DNA of 64,000 nt from Sphaerulina vaccinii (lineage: Eukaryota > Ascomycota > Dothideomycetes > Mycosphaerellales > Mycosphaerellaceae), in contig JAKUDP010000004.1 of assembly GCA_022570795.1 (NCBI GenBank), forward strand, positions 2,232,001 through 2,296,000, written 5' to 3'. Within the stretch, counting starts at the first letter, position 1. Each line of letters opens with the position of its first letter. Under the pieces are notes generated by a model. It made no database searches, was not told where the DNA came from, and saw only the letters and a program-made list of their open reading frames with translations. Position numbers and translations under genes: made by a program. Positions 30,962 to 42,208 of this stretch are shown in pieces.

Positions 30962-32638
30962 ATGGCCACCAACGTCGAAGTCAAGAAGAGCGGCATCGAG
31001 AACGCCGGTCGTGGTCTGTTCGCAAAGAAAGACTTCCAACCTGGAGATCTGGTACTGTCTCTTGATAGGCCATATATCGCAGAGCTTGACCAAGAGCGAC
31101 TTCAAGACACATGTGCGTGGTGTCTTCAACGAGGAGTGAGTGCGGAAGATCGAGCAAAGGCTGCATCACTTGGGTTGCCGATTGCTGGCATTGAGACGAA
31201 GGCATGCACTGGCTGCAAACGTGTCCGTTATTGCTCTAAGACATGCCAGGCTCGTGCTTGGAAGCGTGAACACAAGCATGAGTGCAAAGTCCTTGCTCCT
31301 GCCGAGCGACCAGATCTACCCCATGGCGTTCGCGCAGTGGTGAAGCTGCTTGGCCGTCTCAAAGCAGATCCAGAAGGCAAGGATGAGCTACTTCTCGACA
31401 TCGTGCAATTCAAGCCAGCCTCGGACTCGAAAGCACTCGAAGACATCAAGCACCAAGATGCTGAGCGCTTCGAAGACTTCAGTATGCTCGCATATGGCGC
31501 CTGGAAGTACTCAGGTGAGCCAATGATCGGCGACATGGACTCTAATGCCATTTCAAAGGCTTTCTTCTTCAACATCATGAGCAACACTCTCCAGCTTAAT
31601 AGTGCATTGGACGATACGAAGCTCGGCATTGGATTCGACCCGATCTTGTGTAGCGCAAACCATTCCTGTGAGCCCAACACCGCCGTGATCTTCAACCAGC
31701 CCAAGATTATTCTACGAGCTCAGACGAAGATCAAAAAGGGCGAAGAGATCTTTATGAAATACGTCGACATCACGAATCCATTCTCCGTGCGACAAGCAGA
31801 GCTCAAGGAGTCGTACTTCTTCGGCTGTCGTTGCACAAAATGCAGGAAGGGCGCAGTTGGTGTTGAAGACAAGTTCCTCAAATCTGCTGATACGTATGGC
31901 GATGACTCAAGTCCTACTGTTCGTGTCGAAGCCACGCTCCTGAAGGTGGCAGACGGTCTCATGAATCGACATCAAAGTCAATTGGCTAAGTTCTGGGTAC
32001 CTGCCAACAGTGAGATTGCACAGAGAAGACTGGCGGCCATCCAGGCGGAAGCTTTCGCGACGAGCGGCATCACCTTCGACCACAACAAGGCCAATGAGTC
32101 AGCCAGTGAGGATGAGGTCAAAGATGCACTCAAGTTGACCATCAACAGCGGAATGTGGCACATTACAAGACAGCCAGTACCACACCTTCTACGACAACTA
32201 CTCGTCTTATACGTCTTACAGGCGCGCACATATCAGGCGTGGCGTGTAGGCATCAAGATGTACTTCGAAGTCTCGCCATTCCTTCCTGGTCAGCTTGAGC
32301 GATTCTATCCTGATCGGGTCATCGACACATTCATGCTCGCTACGATTACAAATCAGCTCTGCAATCCAAATATAAAGCATCACCGAGAACTGTTCGCCGA
32401 AAGCATGAAGAACGGCTTGGATCTCATAGTCGTGTACATGATGTTCTTGATCGAGACACGAGAAAATCTCGACTTCAGCTACGGAAAGGAGTCTCCATTC
32501 GGCAGAGTCGTGGAAAGCATGTATCAGCAGACGATGGCCAACAGCGACATTCTACTAAAGGATGCGAAAGACATGATAGAGGAGGTCTGGCCCAAGCTGG
32601 AGGCTGTAGCGAAAAGCATTGATGTGCTGAAGCTGTGA
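30962..32638 (+). CDS. SET and MYND domain protein (SMYD-like)
   Basis: Single-exon frame of 558 residues from the ATG at 30962; the 42 residues upstream in the same frame look like leader. The SET domain starts at once (IENAGRGLFAKKDFQPGDLV) and is split by a MYND zinc finger (CAWC, then CTGCKRVRYCSKTCQARAWK and HKHEC). SET then resumes with FFFNIMSNTLQLNS, the NHSCEPNT substrate/cofactor motif, GEEIFMKYVD and the post-SET-like FGCRCTKCRKG. This is the SMYD arrangement. Family members methylate lysines of histones or other proteins, using S-adenosylmethionine. The C-terminal 200 residues are helical, as in SMYD proteins. The gene appears intact. Confidence 0.93.
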   Translation: MATNVEVKKSGIENAGRGLFAKKDFQPGDLVLSLDRPYIAELDQERLQDTCAWCLQRGVSAEDRAKAASLGLPIAGIETKACTGCKRVRYCSKTCQARAWKREHKHECKVLAPAERPDLPHGVRAVVKLLGRLKADPEGKDELLLDIVQFKPASDSKALEDIKHQDAERFEDFSMLAYGAWKYSGEPMIGDMDSNAISKAFFFNIMSNTLQLNSALDDTKLGIGFDPILCSANHSCEPNTAVIFNQPKIILRAQTKIKKGEEIFMKYVDITNPFSVRQAELKESYFFGCRCTKCRKGAVGVEDKFLKSADTYGDDSSPTVRVEATLLKVADGLMNRHQSQLAKFWVPANSEIAQRRLAAIQAEAFATSGITFDHNKANESASEDEVKDALKLTINSGMWHITRQPVPHLLRQLLVLYVLQARTYQAWRVGIKMYFEVSPFLPGQLERFYPDRVIDTFMLATITNQLCNPNIKHHRELFAESMKNGLDLIVVYMMFLIETRENLDFSYGKESPFGRVVESMYQQTMANSDILLKDAKDMIEEVWPKLEAVAKSIDVLKL

Positions 32639-33302
32639 GGTAGGTGGAGCTGACCTGTACAGAGATTGTGCTTGTGTCACAGTCATCAACCGAGGTGGTG
32701 CACAAAAGCTTTACAGCTTTACAGTTCTGGCAGTGAGCGCACAAGCTCGTATAATGTAATATATGGACATCTCTCGTGGCATTGCTCTGGATCTTCAAGA
32801 TTGTCATGTCGATATGCCAAGCCATCTTCGCTTGCAGCACGTTTCAAGTACATTCTCTCTGACACAAATGTGGCACACCGAAGCGCTACGCTACCTCAAC
32901 TTCAGTCTCTCTGCATCAGTAAGGCCACAAAAGCCTTTCGCTACCGACTTACGCAAACGATGCGATATACTTGCCGCCGAAGACTCATGTCGGCCATTTC
33001 TCCGTCTACCACATATCGCCACATAGTATGGCAGCCATGCGCTGACAATGTATGCGAGACATGACCGGCATCACAACCGACTTCGAACAATCAGCAGCGA
33101 CGATACTTAGCTTACAAAAGGATAACATCTTCCATCAAACCTCACCTTTCCACCAACCTAAGAGCACTGTTGCTTCGGTACCACTTTCACTAGCTCTGCG
33201 AGCACCACTCTCATTCAATACACTCCTTCGACGTAAGAGCACTGGTTGTTCTACTACCAATACACTTCTTCCTCAATAGCATCACCCACTTCTTCCGTCA
33301 CG
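32639..33302. other. Intergenic, no gene seen
   Basis: About 660 bases holding the SET/MYND 3' end and the promoter of the LPMO-like gene. The overlapping 132- and 87-residue plus frames have no domain. Confidence 0.45.
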
Positions 33303-34051
33303 ATGAAGTACTTCGCAGTCATCGTCGCTTTCCTGGAGCTCGTCTCAGCACACGGCTACTTCGAAGGCCCAGTCGGTCGTCAGCCAGGCCCTGCCTTCCA
33401 AACAGCTTGCGGCGCCCAAGCATACAGCATGATGTCTTCTGATATCAACGGAAACATTCAAGGTCTCGAGAGCCTCGTTGCTTCTCAGACTGATTATGAT
33501 CCAACCACTTGTGACTTCTGGCAGTGCAAGGTACGTATTGGCACATGTTGAGATCTGCAATGCAATGCTTGATGGCTGACGACTTGACAATATAGGGCAT
33601 GAAATTTGACGATAACACCGGTAGTGTTCAATCGTACACTGCTGGCGAAGAAGTGCCTCTCTACTTCCATATCCAAGCTCCACACTCTGGTTATGCCAAC
33701 GTTTCCATCGTCGACACGGCAAGCAATTCCATCGTTGCCGCAAACTTGTCTGCTTGGGACGAGTATGCTATGACTTCAGAGACGATGAAGACTACCTGGA
33801 CAGTATGTCAAGAGCTCCTCTTCACCATCAGAGTACAAGCGGTATGCTAACGCATGCAACAGAACTTTACAGTCACGATCCCAACCGACCTTGGCACCGC
33901 ATGCTCTACTGCTGGAGATTGTGTCATTCAAATGCACTGGAATGCTCCGCCTCCAGTTGATCAGACTTATCAGAGCTGCATTGACTTTACTGTTGGAGGC
34001 AGTGGCCGAAACAGCTCAAAGAGAAGTGTTGCGAAGAGCTTTGCTGCTTAG
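33303..34051 (+). CDS. LPMO-like secreted protein (chitin-binding type-4 / LPMO_10 style)
   Basis: Exons 33303-33530, 33596-33802 and 33863-34051, with introns of 65 and 60 bases in phase 0, encode 207 residues. A signal peptide (MKYFAVIVAFLELVSA) would be cleaved before HGYFEGPVGRQPGPAF, leaving His as the first residue, which is the signature of copper-dependent lytic polysaccharide monooxygenases. A second His lies in the conserved IQAPHSGYANVSIVD strand and could complete the histidine brace. CDFWQCKG, TACSTAGDCVIQMHW and YQSCIDFTVG supply paired cysteines. The exact auxiliary-activity family is not clear to me, and activity or substrate (chitin, other glycans) is inferred. The C-terminus is short, without a carbohydrate-binding module or GPI signal. 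Confidence 0.85.
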
Positions 34052-35300
34052 GTCTGGGCGTCTTCGCCATATCACACAATTGTCGGAACGAGTAACTGCA
34101 AGACAGACTTGTAATTCGACCTCTCTGTTGTTTTAGTGGTCAGCTATGTAGACACCTCAGACAAGGCTTCGCATTCTAATCCTTCCCTCGCGAGCCAAGG
34201 TCAATTGCCGCTCTCACTGACCACATCCGTCTCGGCGTCTCCTTACTCGTACAGGCTTGGTGAAGAGCAATCGACAATTAGGCGATCGCACAGCAGAAAT
34301 CACAACAGCGAAGCGACTAGTCACATCGTGCACCAAGTCCACCCTGGTCCAATATTGTCCAGTATGGTCTGCGGTCAAGGTAGTGAGGCACAAGAGAGCA
34401 GTGCCCGAGCTATCAAGATTGTCACTGCTGCTGTGTCTCAGACACTCTTTGGCGGAGCCAGTATGCCAACAGAGAGCTCGTAAGCACAGCGAGTTCCTGC
34501 AAGTGGGCATGCAAAGATGGCAGGCTTGACGGATGTCCGCCTTGTTGCACGAATGGCCGCTCGCGGTGTCCCAGTACAGCTGTCCTCATCTCATAGAACC
34601 ATATCATTCTGACCTTACCCGGGTGGCAGCTACGTTGTTCCTCGCTCTTTCCAAGTTCCCCAAGTGATTCAGATGTTGATCTTGACCTCTTGCCTCGCCA
34701 CTTGCTGAGCACATCTTCAATGTCCATGTCAACCACCCAACTTCTCGGTCATACATTACCGCACGCCTCTCTTGTGCTGCCGGTTGGAACCATTCTCTCA
34801 AGCACTTCCGCGTCGTGACCAGAAGTCTGCGTCCTAGGCCTACGAGCATTGAAGACAAGATAGATGTAGGATAGAACATCAGCATGTCGTCGCCGACGAG
34901 CTCGCATTCACTTCCCAAAGCAGCTGCCATGCCATCAAGTCAAGCTTGAGAGGTGGCTAACGAAGAACGGCGTGCGCTCAAGAAGAAACCATCGTGCGGC
35001 GCGACGAGTGGCATCGGCAAACACAAGCCACAAGAGCCAAGAAAGAAGTGATCGACACAGCGGCAACTGCCGATGCTTACTGATTGGATCAAGTCTATCG
35101 CACGAAGTGGATGAGAAAGCCTCGAGTGTGGGTCTTACATCTCTCAACTCGGAACCGACAACTATATTCTGTGCACATCCAGATGTCAAGGCTGATGAAG
35201 ATGTTGCGCAATGTACCGCCTTGCTAGAGGCGCACTGCGAGTGGTGAGAACGGCCACCGAGATGGCCTAGAACTGCATCCTTCGCCGAGCTGAAATCGAC
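34052..35300. other. Long intergenic stretch, no gene seen
   Basis: About 1.25 kb between two plus-strand genes. Several short frames on both strands (for example 34136-34483 plus, 34604-34930 minus) show no domain or credible splice joins. It includes the promoter of the transcription factor. Confidence 0.45.
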
Positions 35301-37707
35301 ATGGACTCTGCGCAGAAGAGAGATAATCACACACCATCATGCTCTGTGTGTCAGAGACGGAAGGTGAAGTGTGATCGCGTATATCCCTGCGCTGCTTGTA
35401 AGATAAAACCCGGGTGCATGGCACGTCCAGATCGCTGGAACAGAGTACTGATAAATGCCTGACCCATAGGTACCAAGTCAGGACTGGAATGTGTCTTCCC
35501 AGCACCTGTGAGTCAGCCATACTTACCACTTCTGAAGTGTTTGGGCATATGCTCATATGACGATAGGGTACTCACGGAAAGCGCAAACGACGGAATACTG
35601 GACATCGAGACGCAACACAAGAATCAGGTTCGAAGTCCTCATCTGCGTTGTACACGGATCGGGCCACCACCACTGCTACAGTAGGCGAGTTTAGGAGAGG
35701 CTCGGCGCACGACTTCCCTTCGCCAGACTCTACAGGCTCTCATGGAACCGCGACTGGCACAGGCACAGCACGGCTAGTCTCGGAGGGAGGCGGCTATCGA
35801 TATGTCAACAACCATCTCTGGAACGCGATCTCGACAGACCCTCACGCCTCAAATGGTAGTCCTGGTGTGAGTCCGGAGGACGCAAAGCCGAGCCCCGGTT
35901 CGCGATCAGGATATGGCATCTATGAAGACGTCGCGAAGGACGACAGCAGCGCTGGCAGCAGCTTCATTTTCGGCGGTGATTCTAAGAGCAGAACTGGCAG
36001 CTTTCAAGCACCAGCCAGCCACGTGGTGTTTCTCTGGCAAATCTTCCAGTCTAACGTCGATCCAGTCATGAAGATATCCCACGCACCCACAGTTCAAAGC
36101 ATATTGCTTGGCCAGATCGGGCACTCTGCGCTACCGGCCAACGAACAGGCTCTTGTTTATGCGATCTACCTCATCAGCGTTGTATCGCTTACGAATGAGC
36201 AGTGCGGGGAGTCCCTGGGCGAGTCGCGAAACGGCTTGCTGCAGAAGTATCGTGAAGCTACAGAGGTAAGTGCAGACATCTCCACGAAGCCGGGCAGGGG
36301 CGATTTCTCCTCAAGTTCGGCTTTCCCAACAGCTCCGCCCGGCTCAGATGGGCACCAGTTTGACCTCTTTCGCAATTTGAAGAGCCATGCGCTAACCTTA
36401 AACCATTTCTTCTTCAGGCAGCATTGACATCGGCCGGGTTTATCACGACTACCGACATTATGGTCTTGCAAGCCCTGATCTACTATCTGACCGCACTTCG
36501 AAGTTTGGGAGAGATCCAGCTTGTATGGTCGTTTCTGGGCATCGCTATTCGTATTGCAGGCACGCTGGGTCTGGCGCGAGATGGAGCAGCTCTTGGTCTG
36601 TCTCCATTCGACGCCGAGATGCGAAGGAGGCTCTGGTGGGGTCTGGTCTATTTCGATGGCCGTATGGCAGAACTGGTAGGCCAGGACGGAGATCTCATGG
36701 GCAGCAACTTCGATGCTGGAGCACCCGCGAATCTTAATGACAGCGATCTGTTTCCGACCATGATTCGCCTGCCAGACGCTCGGCGGGGGCCTTCGGAAGC
36801 CATCTATCTGCAGGCTCGAGTACTCTGTATCACAGTCGCCCGCAGTCTTCAGAGTATAACTGGGCCTTCGGGAACCTGGCACAGGTTGCATGATGCAAGC
36901 ATGTCCACCTCGGAAAAGCTCGAAATCATGCATCGCATCGAGCAGCGATACAATCAAGAGATCCTGGAGCCATGTGATCCGACTGTCCCGCTGCAGTGGA
37001 TAAGCATCAACACTGCGAAGACATTCGCGACGAAACTGCGTCTGATCGCAAAGATTCCAATCGTCGACATCGATAAAGATTGGGAGAATGCAGATGGCTT
37101 CTCCGAGAATGCCTTCATCCTTAGCATGGACTTGCTGCAAATCCAGCTCAATCTGTGGTGTGAACCCTCCGTGCAACTGTGGAGATGGCACTGGCAGGCA
37201 CATTTCCAGTGGTATGCTCTGGTCACTCTGCTGCGACAGACCAGACTGCGCCGTTCAGGTAATGGTGCATCCAGAGCCTGGACACTCATCCGAAAGGTAT
37301 TCGATATCATCATTCCCAGCTTGGAGCTGGGGCCCAAAAGAGGTCTTCTTATCGATGGCATACACTCCTTGCTCAACGCTGCCAAACGACAGCAAGACGT
37401 TCCTGATCAGCCACCACCTCCAACAAACAGTGACCAGAGACTGCCCATGATGTCGACTGCTCAAATCGTCGCATCGCCAGGGTTTGGGAATGCAGTCAAC
37501 TTTGGTTCTCCAGCGACCTCGTATGGCTCACAACAACATGCGCTTGGTCTCCCAGCAATGAGCATGAATCAGCAGATGCCGCCTCCCAACGCGTTCGGCC
37601 AGCCTTTCATTGATAATTTCGATGATCCGGTTCTAGGAGGTCTGGACTTGACTGCCATCGATTGGGTAGAGTTCGACCGACTCGCAACAGAACTTTCTCA
37701 GCAGTGA
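35301..37707 (+). CDS. Zn2Cys6 fungal transcription factor
   Basis: Four exons, 35301-35397, 35470-35507, 35567-36265 and 36418-37707, with introns of 72, 59 and 152 bases, encode 707 residues. The zinc cluster is assembled from exons 1 and 2: CSVCQRRKVKCDRVYPCAAC then TKSGLEC (C14, C17, C24, C30, C33, C40; spacing C-x2-C-x6-C-x5-C-x2-C-x6-C). A basic linker GTHGKRKRRN follows. The middle-homology region (PF04082-like) has LGIAIRIAGTLGLARDG and MRRRLWWGLVYFDGRMAEL, the classical block of fungal-specific regulators. The C-terminus is Gln/Pro-rich with a FDDPVLGGLDL-like acidic end that may activate transcription. Neither the small exon 2 (38 bases) nor the N-terminus is visible as one open frame. 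Targets are unknown; the neighbour monooxygenase is a candidate. Confidence 0.92.
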
Positions 37708-38206
37708 ACGAACGGGACAGACGAGAACCTCATGCTGTGACCACTTTTGTGTTCAGATGGCTTTGTGAGAGAACATATATGAGTTCCGACACCGACTCGG
37801 TGCCGATCACTTCACGTGACCGAAGAAACGGTAGCGATGAATCCTTGGTGCTCGGATAGTGGAGCCGGATAATATCGCGAGACATATCGAACAGCGATCC
37901 GCCAGGTCTGATACTCATGTCGGCGTCTCACTCGCCGACATTGATGTTGTGCTGCTCTATGCCAGCATTTGCCAAGCATGGTACTACGCCGAATGACAAT
38001 CACGGCTGTTACTGGCACCGATGGACGACTGAAACAGCAGCATATAAGATGCGATGGCAAAGCACCAGGAGAGGGTCAGCTATCATAGCGCCCGCGAGAA
38101 ATACCAGCTTCATTGGACATCATCACCATAAGCGACTTCCATCAGGACGCCACGGCTGGCGAGGCTAATGGCGGCTTGCATGAACCGGCATCGACATTCT
38201 AGGACG
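37708..38206. promoter_or_regulatory. Region between transcription factor and monooxygenase
   Basis: About 500 bases. An 83-residue plus frame at 37917-38168 lacks domain signal. The region includes the monooxygenase promoter; I see no clear motif. Confidence 0.4.
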
Positions 38207-39706
38207 ATGTCGAATGTGCAAAATCGACAGGAATCAACGTGAACATCGTTCGAGCTGGCGTTGGTAGTCTGGGAACAGCGCTCGAGTGCGTTCGTCACGG
38301 ACATAGAGTCCGGATCTTTGAGCGATCGGACTCAGCCAACACTAGTGGTCCGTTCTATGTCTCTCCGTCGTTCGATGTGACACTGACTCCGTGTAGGCGA
38401 TATGTTTATGATCGGCGCCAGTGGTCTTCGGCTTCTGGACAATTACTCAGCCATGAAGCGCGAGTACGACGATATCTCAGTTCATAACTTGTGGCTGCAA
38501 TATCGCAAGTGGACTGGCGAAGACCTTGGGCGTCCCTTCCAATTTGGCAGAGGAGCGAAAGGTTCACAAGAGTACAGTTTTGATAAGCCTCCTCAGACGA
38601 CCGTACTCAGACCCATATTCCACGCTATGCTACACCACCAGCTACAAAGATTTGGGATCAAAGTCAAGTTTGGCATGAATGTGCGAAGTTTCTACGAAGA
38701 CCACGGTTGCGGCGTTGCTGGTATTATGACCGACCAGGGCGAGAAATTCGAAGCCGATCTGGTCATTGCAGCGGATGGCTTGCACTCAAAGTCACGCTCT
38801 CTCATTCCGAACGCCGCTGCAGATGCTCGCCCTGCAGGTCGCACTGTGTACCGATGTGCATTTCCACTGGAAGCTGCTACTGCGGATCCGATTGTGGCTA
38901 AGACATTCGGTCTACACAACGGCATTGACCCAAGACTGCAGGTTTGGCTTGGTCCAGAAACACATGCTGTTGTTCTGGCTTATGTTGACAAGAATGGCAC
39001 GAACGGTCGTCTTTGCTTCGGTTTGAACTTCAGAGAAGACGTTGGCACAGATACGAAGGAGTCCTGGGATAAGACTGTCGTACCTGAGAGAGTACTCTCA
39101 CTCATGGATCGCCTTCCAGGCTGGGACGAAGCCATGAAGCGGCTGATGCTTCTCACACCTGCAGATCACATTGTCGCATGGCCTCTCATTCTGCGCAGTC
39201 CAAACCCACAGTGGCACTCGCCAGGTGGTCGCGTATTGCAAGTCGGAGATGCTGCGCATCCTTTCTTACCAACATCCGGAAATGGAGCTACGCAAGCTAT
39301 CGAGGATGCCATTACTATTGCAGCTTGTCTGGCCAACGCTGGAAAGGACAACATTGCGACTGCTGTCAAGGTCCACAGCTTACTTCGCTTTGATCGTGTC
39401 TCCTGCGCTCAGCTGCTAGGCTTCGTCAATGCAGCTCGTGTAGAGAACACAGATTTCGACAAGGTTGGCAAAGACCCAACCAAGGTACAACACAAGACTC
39501 TGAAATGGTTGTGGAGCTGCGATGCAGAGAAGTATGCGAATGAGTCGTACGAGGCTGCTGCTGCAAGTCTTCTACCATGTGGGGAAGAGTTCAAGAACAC
39601 TAACATTCCTGCCGGATACGTTCCGAGGCCATGGACTGTGGACGAGCTTGAGGCCATGCAGAAGGCTGGCCAGCCGCTTGAGTTAGAGGGCGACTGGAGC
39701 TGGTGA
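38207..39706 (+). CDS. FAD-dependent monooxygenase, probable frameshift at start
   Basis: Exons 38207-38347 and 38397-39706 join over a 49-base intron (donor GTCCGT, branch CTGAC, acceptor GTGTAG). From exon 1 the Rossmann part reads IVRAGVGSLGTALECVRHGH and the join gives SGDMFMIGASGLRLLDNY. Exon 2 then has VIAADGLHSKSR (DG motif) and VLQVGDAAHPFLPTSGNGAT (GD motif), so this is a class A flavin monooxygenase resembling salicylate hydroxylase. The frame that carries the Rossmann motif has no ATG after its last upstream stop (38200-38202). The ATG at 38207 is one base out of frame, and one extra A in the AAAA run near 38220 would join them. The first Gly of the GxGxxG motif is Arg. The gene may be inactive, or the assembly lacks one base. 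Confidence 0.8.
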
Positions 39707-40297
39707 CTGGACTGCAGAGCTATCGAGGAGGAGAGAAAATCATAATGAGTTGAGGAAGTGATGGCGCTTTCCGTGCATGCATATCAGTGTGCTGAAGACG
39801 TGACGTGCTCGTTGCAACTCAGTGCCGGAAGGACTTCAAGATGCAGCGAGGCTTAACCACGTCGTAATAGAGGAGAGCATCATCACTGACCACGATCTAT
39901 TGCGACGCACGAGGGAAAAAGGGAAAGAGCCCGGAGGAGTGAACTCAGCATCATCTCTGTAACGGCAGTAGGAGAACATCGCCCTTGCGTTGTCTTGTAC
40001 TCTTCATACACACCTACCTATCTTCGGGGCTTGGATGTAGTTCTTCAGTGCAATGGGAACGGCCCACACGACGACGTGTAAGACCTCACTTGCGACTGAC
40101 TGCATAGGTGTATAGAGAGGTGCGTAGGAATGAGCTACGAATGCCAAGCCTTCTTGAGAAGCAGCACGAGAGAGAGGCTATAAAAGTTTCCCTTCCAAAC
40201 AAACTGACGAACATTCTCTAACAAGCTCACACGACCAAAACTACTTGCAGGACCTCACGACAACATCAATCCTCAATCGCCGAACCGAAATTTCGAA
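39707..40297 (+). promoter_or_regulatory. Promoter region with TATA box
   Basis: About 590 bases between the monooxygenase and the small four-exon gene. A good TATA box, TATAAAA, lies at 40179-40185, about 113 bases upstream of the ATG at 40298. Confidence 0.5.
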
Positions 40298-40841
40298 ATG
40301 GTCAGGCATCGGTTTCCTGCTTCTTCAACTACATCGTACTGATATTCAGCAGGCGCCTCCAGCATTCCCACCTCCTCATAAGCGACAGCGTACGGTCACG
40401 CCCGAGGCTGAACACAAGCCTCGAGCCGCAGTAAGTCGAATTCGACGTCTCTCAAATTCGTAACGCTAATACTCGCAGCCACCTCCACCAATTGTGCCGT
40501 GGCGACCGCGTTCGGGAATACCACGACCGCGTTCGGAAACACCGGAGGCCGAATCCAAAGCCGAGTGGGACTTGTTCGATATAGTGAGTAGAAAGTGATG
40601 TCAAGGGATTTCACCATGCTAACAAGTCCAGACCTACAAGCTAAGCAGCAAGGAAGATGAACTGCAGCGTAGCATCGAGAAGCAAGCAAGCCTCAAGCTC
40701 GAGATACCAGAACTTAAGAAGCAGCAGGCTCAAGTAGCAGCACGACTTGCAGTCGAAGTGGAGCACAGACGTGCTGCCAAAGCGGTGCCAGACCAATTCG
40801 AGCAGGTAATCACAGGTCAGGGTGAAAAGGCCGGAGTCTAG
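40298..40841 (+). CDS. Small four-exon gene, proline-rich and coiled-coil protein
   Basis: The gene is invisible as a long open frame. Exon 1 is only the start codon (40298-40300), followed by introns of 49, 48 and 48 bases (40301-40349, 40431-40478, 40584-40631) with exons 40350-40430, 40479-40583 and 40632-40841. All joins are phase 0 and all introns are GT..AG with branch-like TACTGAT, CTAAT and CTAAC. The protein is 132 residues. It begins MQAPPAFPPPHKRQR, is Pro/Arg-rich in the middle (PPPPIVPWRPRSGIPRP), then turns into a charged helix (KLSSKEDELQRSIEKQAS and LKKQQAQVAARLAVEVEHRR) that fits a coiled coil. I recognise no family. The stop at 40839-40841 lies about 40 bases before the repeat block. 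Confidence 0.7.
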
Positions 40842-41426
40842 CCCAATTAGTGCCAGATCACGGTGCTATACGAGTGTGCTTTGAGAACAGCGGGCGTGCT
40901 ATCTCTATCATAACGATAGCTATAGCAAGAAGGTCGAAGTAGATCCTAGGTAGGTTGGACTATAGGTCCGACTCTAAAAGACTATAATAGCTAAGTAGTA
41001 GTAGGTTCTAATCGAGCTATTCTACTTAGTATATAAGTAATTATATCTTGTTACTCTACTACTATCTAACTTCTTTTTTATAATATAGTTTACTATATAG
41101 TATAGATTTCTAGTAGAGAGCTATATTTTTCTATATATAATAAATCTAGTTACTATATATAGATAATAGCCTATATACTATTATCTTAGATATACTAGAT
41201 ACTATAGAGTAGAATAGTAGTTAATAGAGATTAAAATAGTTTTTTAGAGAACTCTACTATATAATAAATTTTATTAGTAATATAATATACTATAGAGCTT
41301 ATAATCTAAGTAATTAAGTTTATAAGTCTATACTAAGTACTACTTAAATAAAAAGAAATATAAAATAGGTTTTAGAAAGCTATATCTAAAGCTACTAGTA
41401 AATAGATTAGATTTTCTAGAAAAATA

Positions 41427-41550
41427 AAAAAGTCTATATAGAGAAATAATAGCTAGCTATTCTATAGGTCTAAAAATAGTTTAGCTATACTAACCTTACT
41501 AGTAATTATATAAATAGATATTCTAAAATACTTACTTTAGTTCTATAATA
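41427..41550. repeat. Dispersed repeat, copy 1
   Basis: This segment matches 48203-48330 with mostly C/T and G/A differences, as expected for RIP-affected copies. The shared core contains AATAATAGCTAGCTATTCTA. The two copies lie on either side of the copia element, but both contain the same part, so they are not simply the two halves of an interrupted element. Confidence 0.6.
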
Positions 41551-41961
41551 CTTCTATTTTTCTATATTTATATAGTCTAAATAGATATATTATAAATATT
41601 ACTATAAAAGAGTCTCTAGCTTATACTAGCCTATAAATACTAGATTTTTTTTTAGAAAAAGATAGTAGAATACTAAAATATATATCTATCTACTATAAAG
41701 TATTTAAGCTAATATTCTAGTATAGCTTAGTAAATACTAGAAAAATTTTCTACTAAAGTTCTTTTATAAACTTTTATATTATACTTTTTATAAGTATTAT
41801 AATATTTCTAAGTTCTTAGTAAAAAGTATAGTCTATAATACTATAGTTTTAAATAATAAATTTTAAAAATAAATTTAGAATTATAAACTAGAATTTCTAG
41901 AAGTAGGTATTAGCTATATATTTAATTATACTACTAGCTTCTAGTTTATTTATATAGAAAG

Positions 41962-42208
41962 TATCGAAATAGAATAATAATATATATACTTATAATATAT
42001 AGAAAGAGTTTTAATATATAATAGAAATAGAAGTATTAGATAGAAACTAACTATATTAATTATATTAGTTAGATATAGGTTGTATCTCCTTCTAAGATAT
42101 AGAGTATTAGATAAGCTATATAACCTACTATTATATAATATATATTATATAATCTAATCTCTAAGAGGCTATCTCTTAGATAGTCTAACTAGACTATACT
42201 TTCTAATA
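41962..42208 (-). repeat. LTR of copia element (3' LTR in element orientation)
   Basis: 247 bases, aligned without length change to 47453-47699, with differences largely of the C/T and G/A kind. Confidence 0.85.

Noticed and set aside
31228..31704. 158-residue minus-strand frame
   Set aside because: It lies inside the SET/MYND gene on the opposite strand and has no family character.
36166..37203. 345-residue minus-strand frame
   Set aside because: It is antisense to exons 3 and 4 of the Zn2Cys6 factor and has no domain; it spans that gene's intron.
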